Assembly (NCBI GenBank): GCA_051000715.1
Contig: JBPCOB010000007.1
Span: 1-31,846, forward strand
DNA: 31,846 nucleotides
From: JBPCOB01 sp051000715
GTDB taxonomy: Bacteria; Actinomycetota; Actinomycetes; JALYNC01
Direction of reading: 5' to 3'
Numbering within the stretch: position 1 is the first letter of the stretch; each line of letters opens with the position of its first letter. This document shows positions 31,390-31,846 of the stretch, one piece after another. The position numbers were made by a program, and so were the translations under genes. The notes beneath the pieces are model-generated. The model had not been told where the DNA came from and ran no database searches. It was given only the letters and a program-made list of their open reading frames with translations.

Positions 31390-31846
<457 letters not shown>

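Overview
The window is GC-rich chromosomal DNA with dense operons, many GTG starts and 1-4 base gene overlaps, typical of a filamentous or sporulating actinomycete. Pointers to this are a mycothiol-type DinB/maleylpyruvate isomerase protein, a bS22-type micro-ribosomal protein, a cobA-hemD fusion, a Rex regulator, and a BldN-like sigma factor beside an RsbN-like membrane protein. I cannot name the genus. I see no phage, insertion sequence, CRISPR array, rRNA or tRNA, so this looks like core genome rather than an island.

Layout. (1) 1-5767, minus: a geranylgeranyl-reductase-family (probable menaquinone saturase) gene, then nuoA-B-C-D-E-F (nuoF runs off the edge), headed by a near-perfect Rex operator. 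(2) 5848-7037: a DUF4229 membrane protein and an Lrp/AsnC regulator (minus), then a 42-codon small ORF with a strong ribosome site (plus), closed by a long stem-loop terminator. (3) 7115-14010, minus: hemL, a histidine phosphatase, a GNAT acetyltransferase, then resA-ccdA-resB-ccsB (System II cytochrome c maturation). (4) 14066-15551, plus: an NfeD and SPFH (slipin) pair. (5) 15571-18161: a TetR regulator and a DinB-type protein, divergent from an EamA transporter. The TetR promoter carries a palindrome that exactly fills its -35/-10 spacer. (6) 18225-24489, minus: rex-hemA-hemC-cobA/hemD-hemB-HAD, with a second Rex operator over the rex promoter. (7) 24644-27269: a glutaredoxin-like protein, then a BldN-like ECF sigma factor and an RsbN-like membrane anti-sigma candidate. 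A promoter-like pair of hexamers resembling the sigma-BldN consensus lies between these last two. (8) 27305-29939: a SerB-like HAD phosphatase, bS22, a BldC-like HTH protein and an AcuC-type deacetylase. (9) 30205-31846, minus: a MacB-type ABC permease and the start-less part of its ATPase.

How it fits together. The redox sensor Rex (NADH/NAD+), the main NADH oxidase (complex I), a probable menaquinone-tail reductase, cytochrome c assembly and most of the early tetrapyrrole pathway (hemA, hemL, hemB, hemC, hemD) lie within about 24 kb. Both recognisable Rex sites control respiratory or haem transcription units. The second theme is development: the BldN/RsbN-like pair, its putative self-feeding promoter, and a BldC-like protein nearby. 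No wholly new system is evident. The best leads are the regulatory sites, the small ORFs and some unusual active-site residues.
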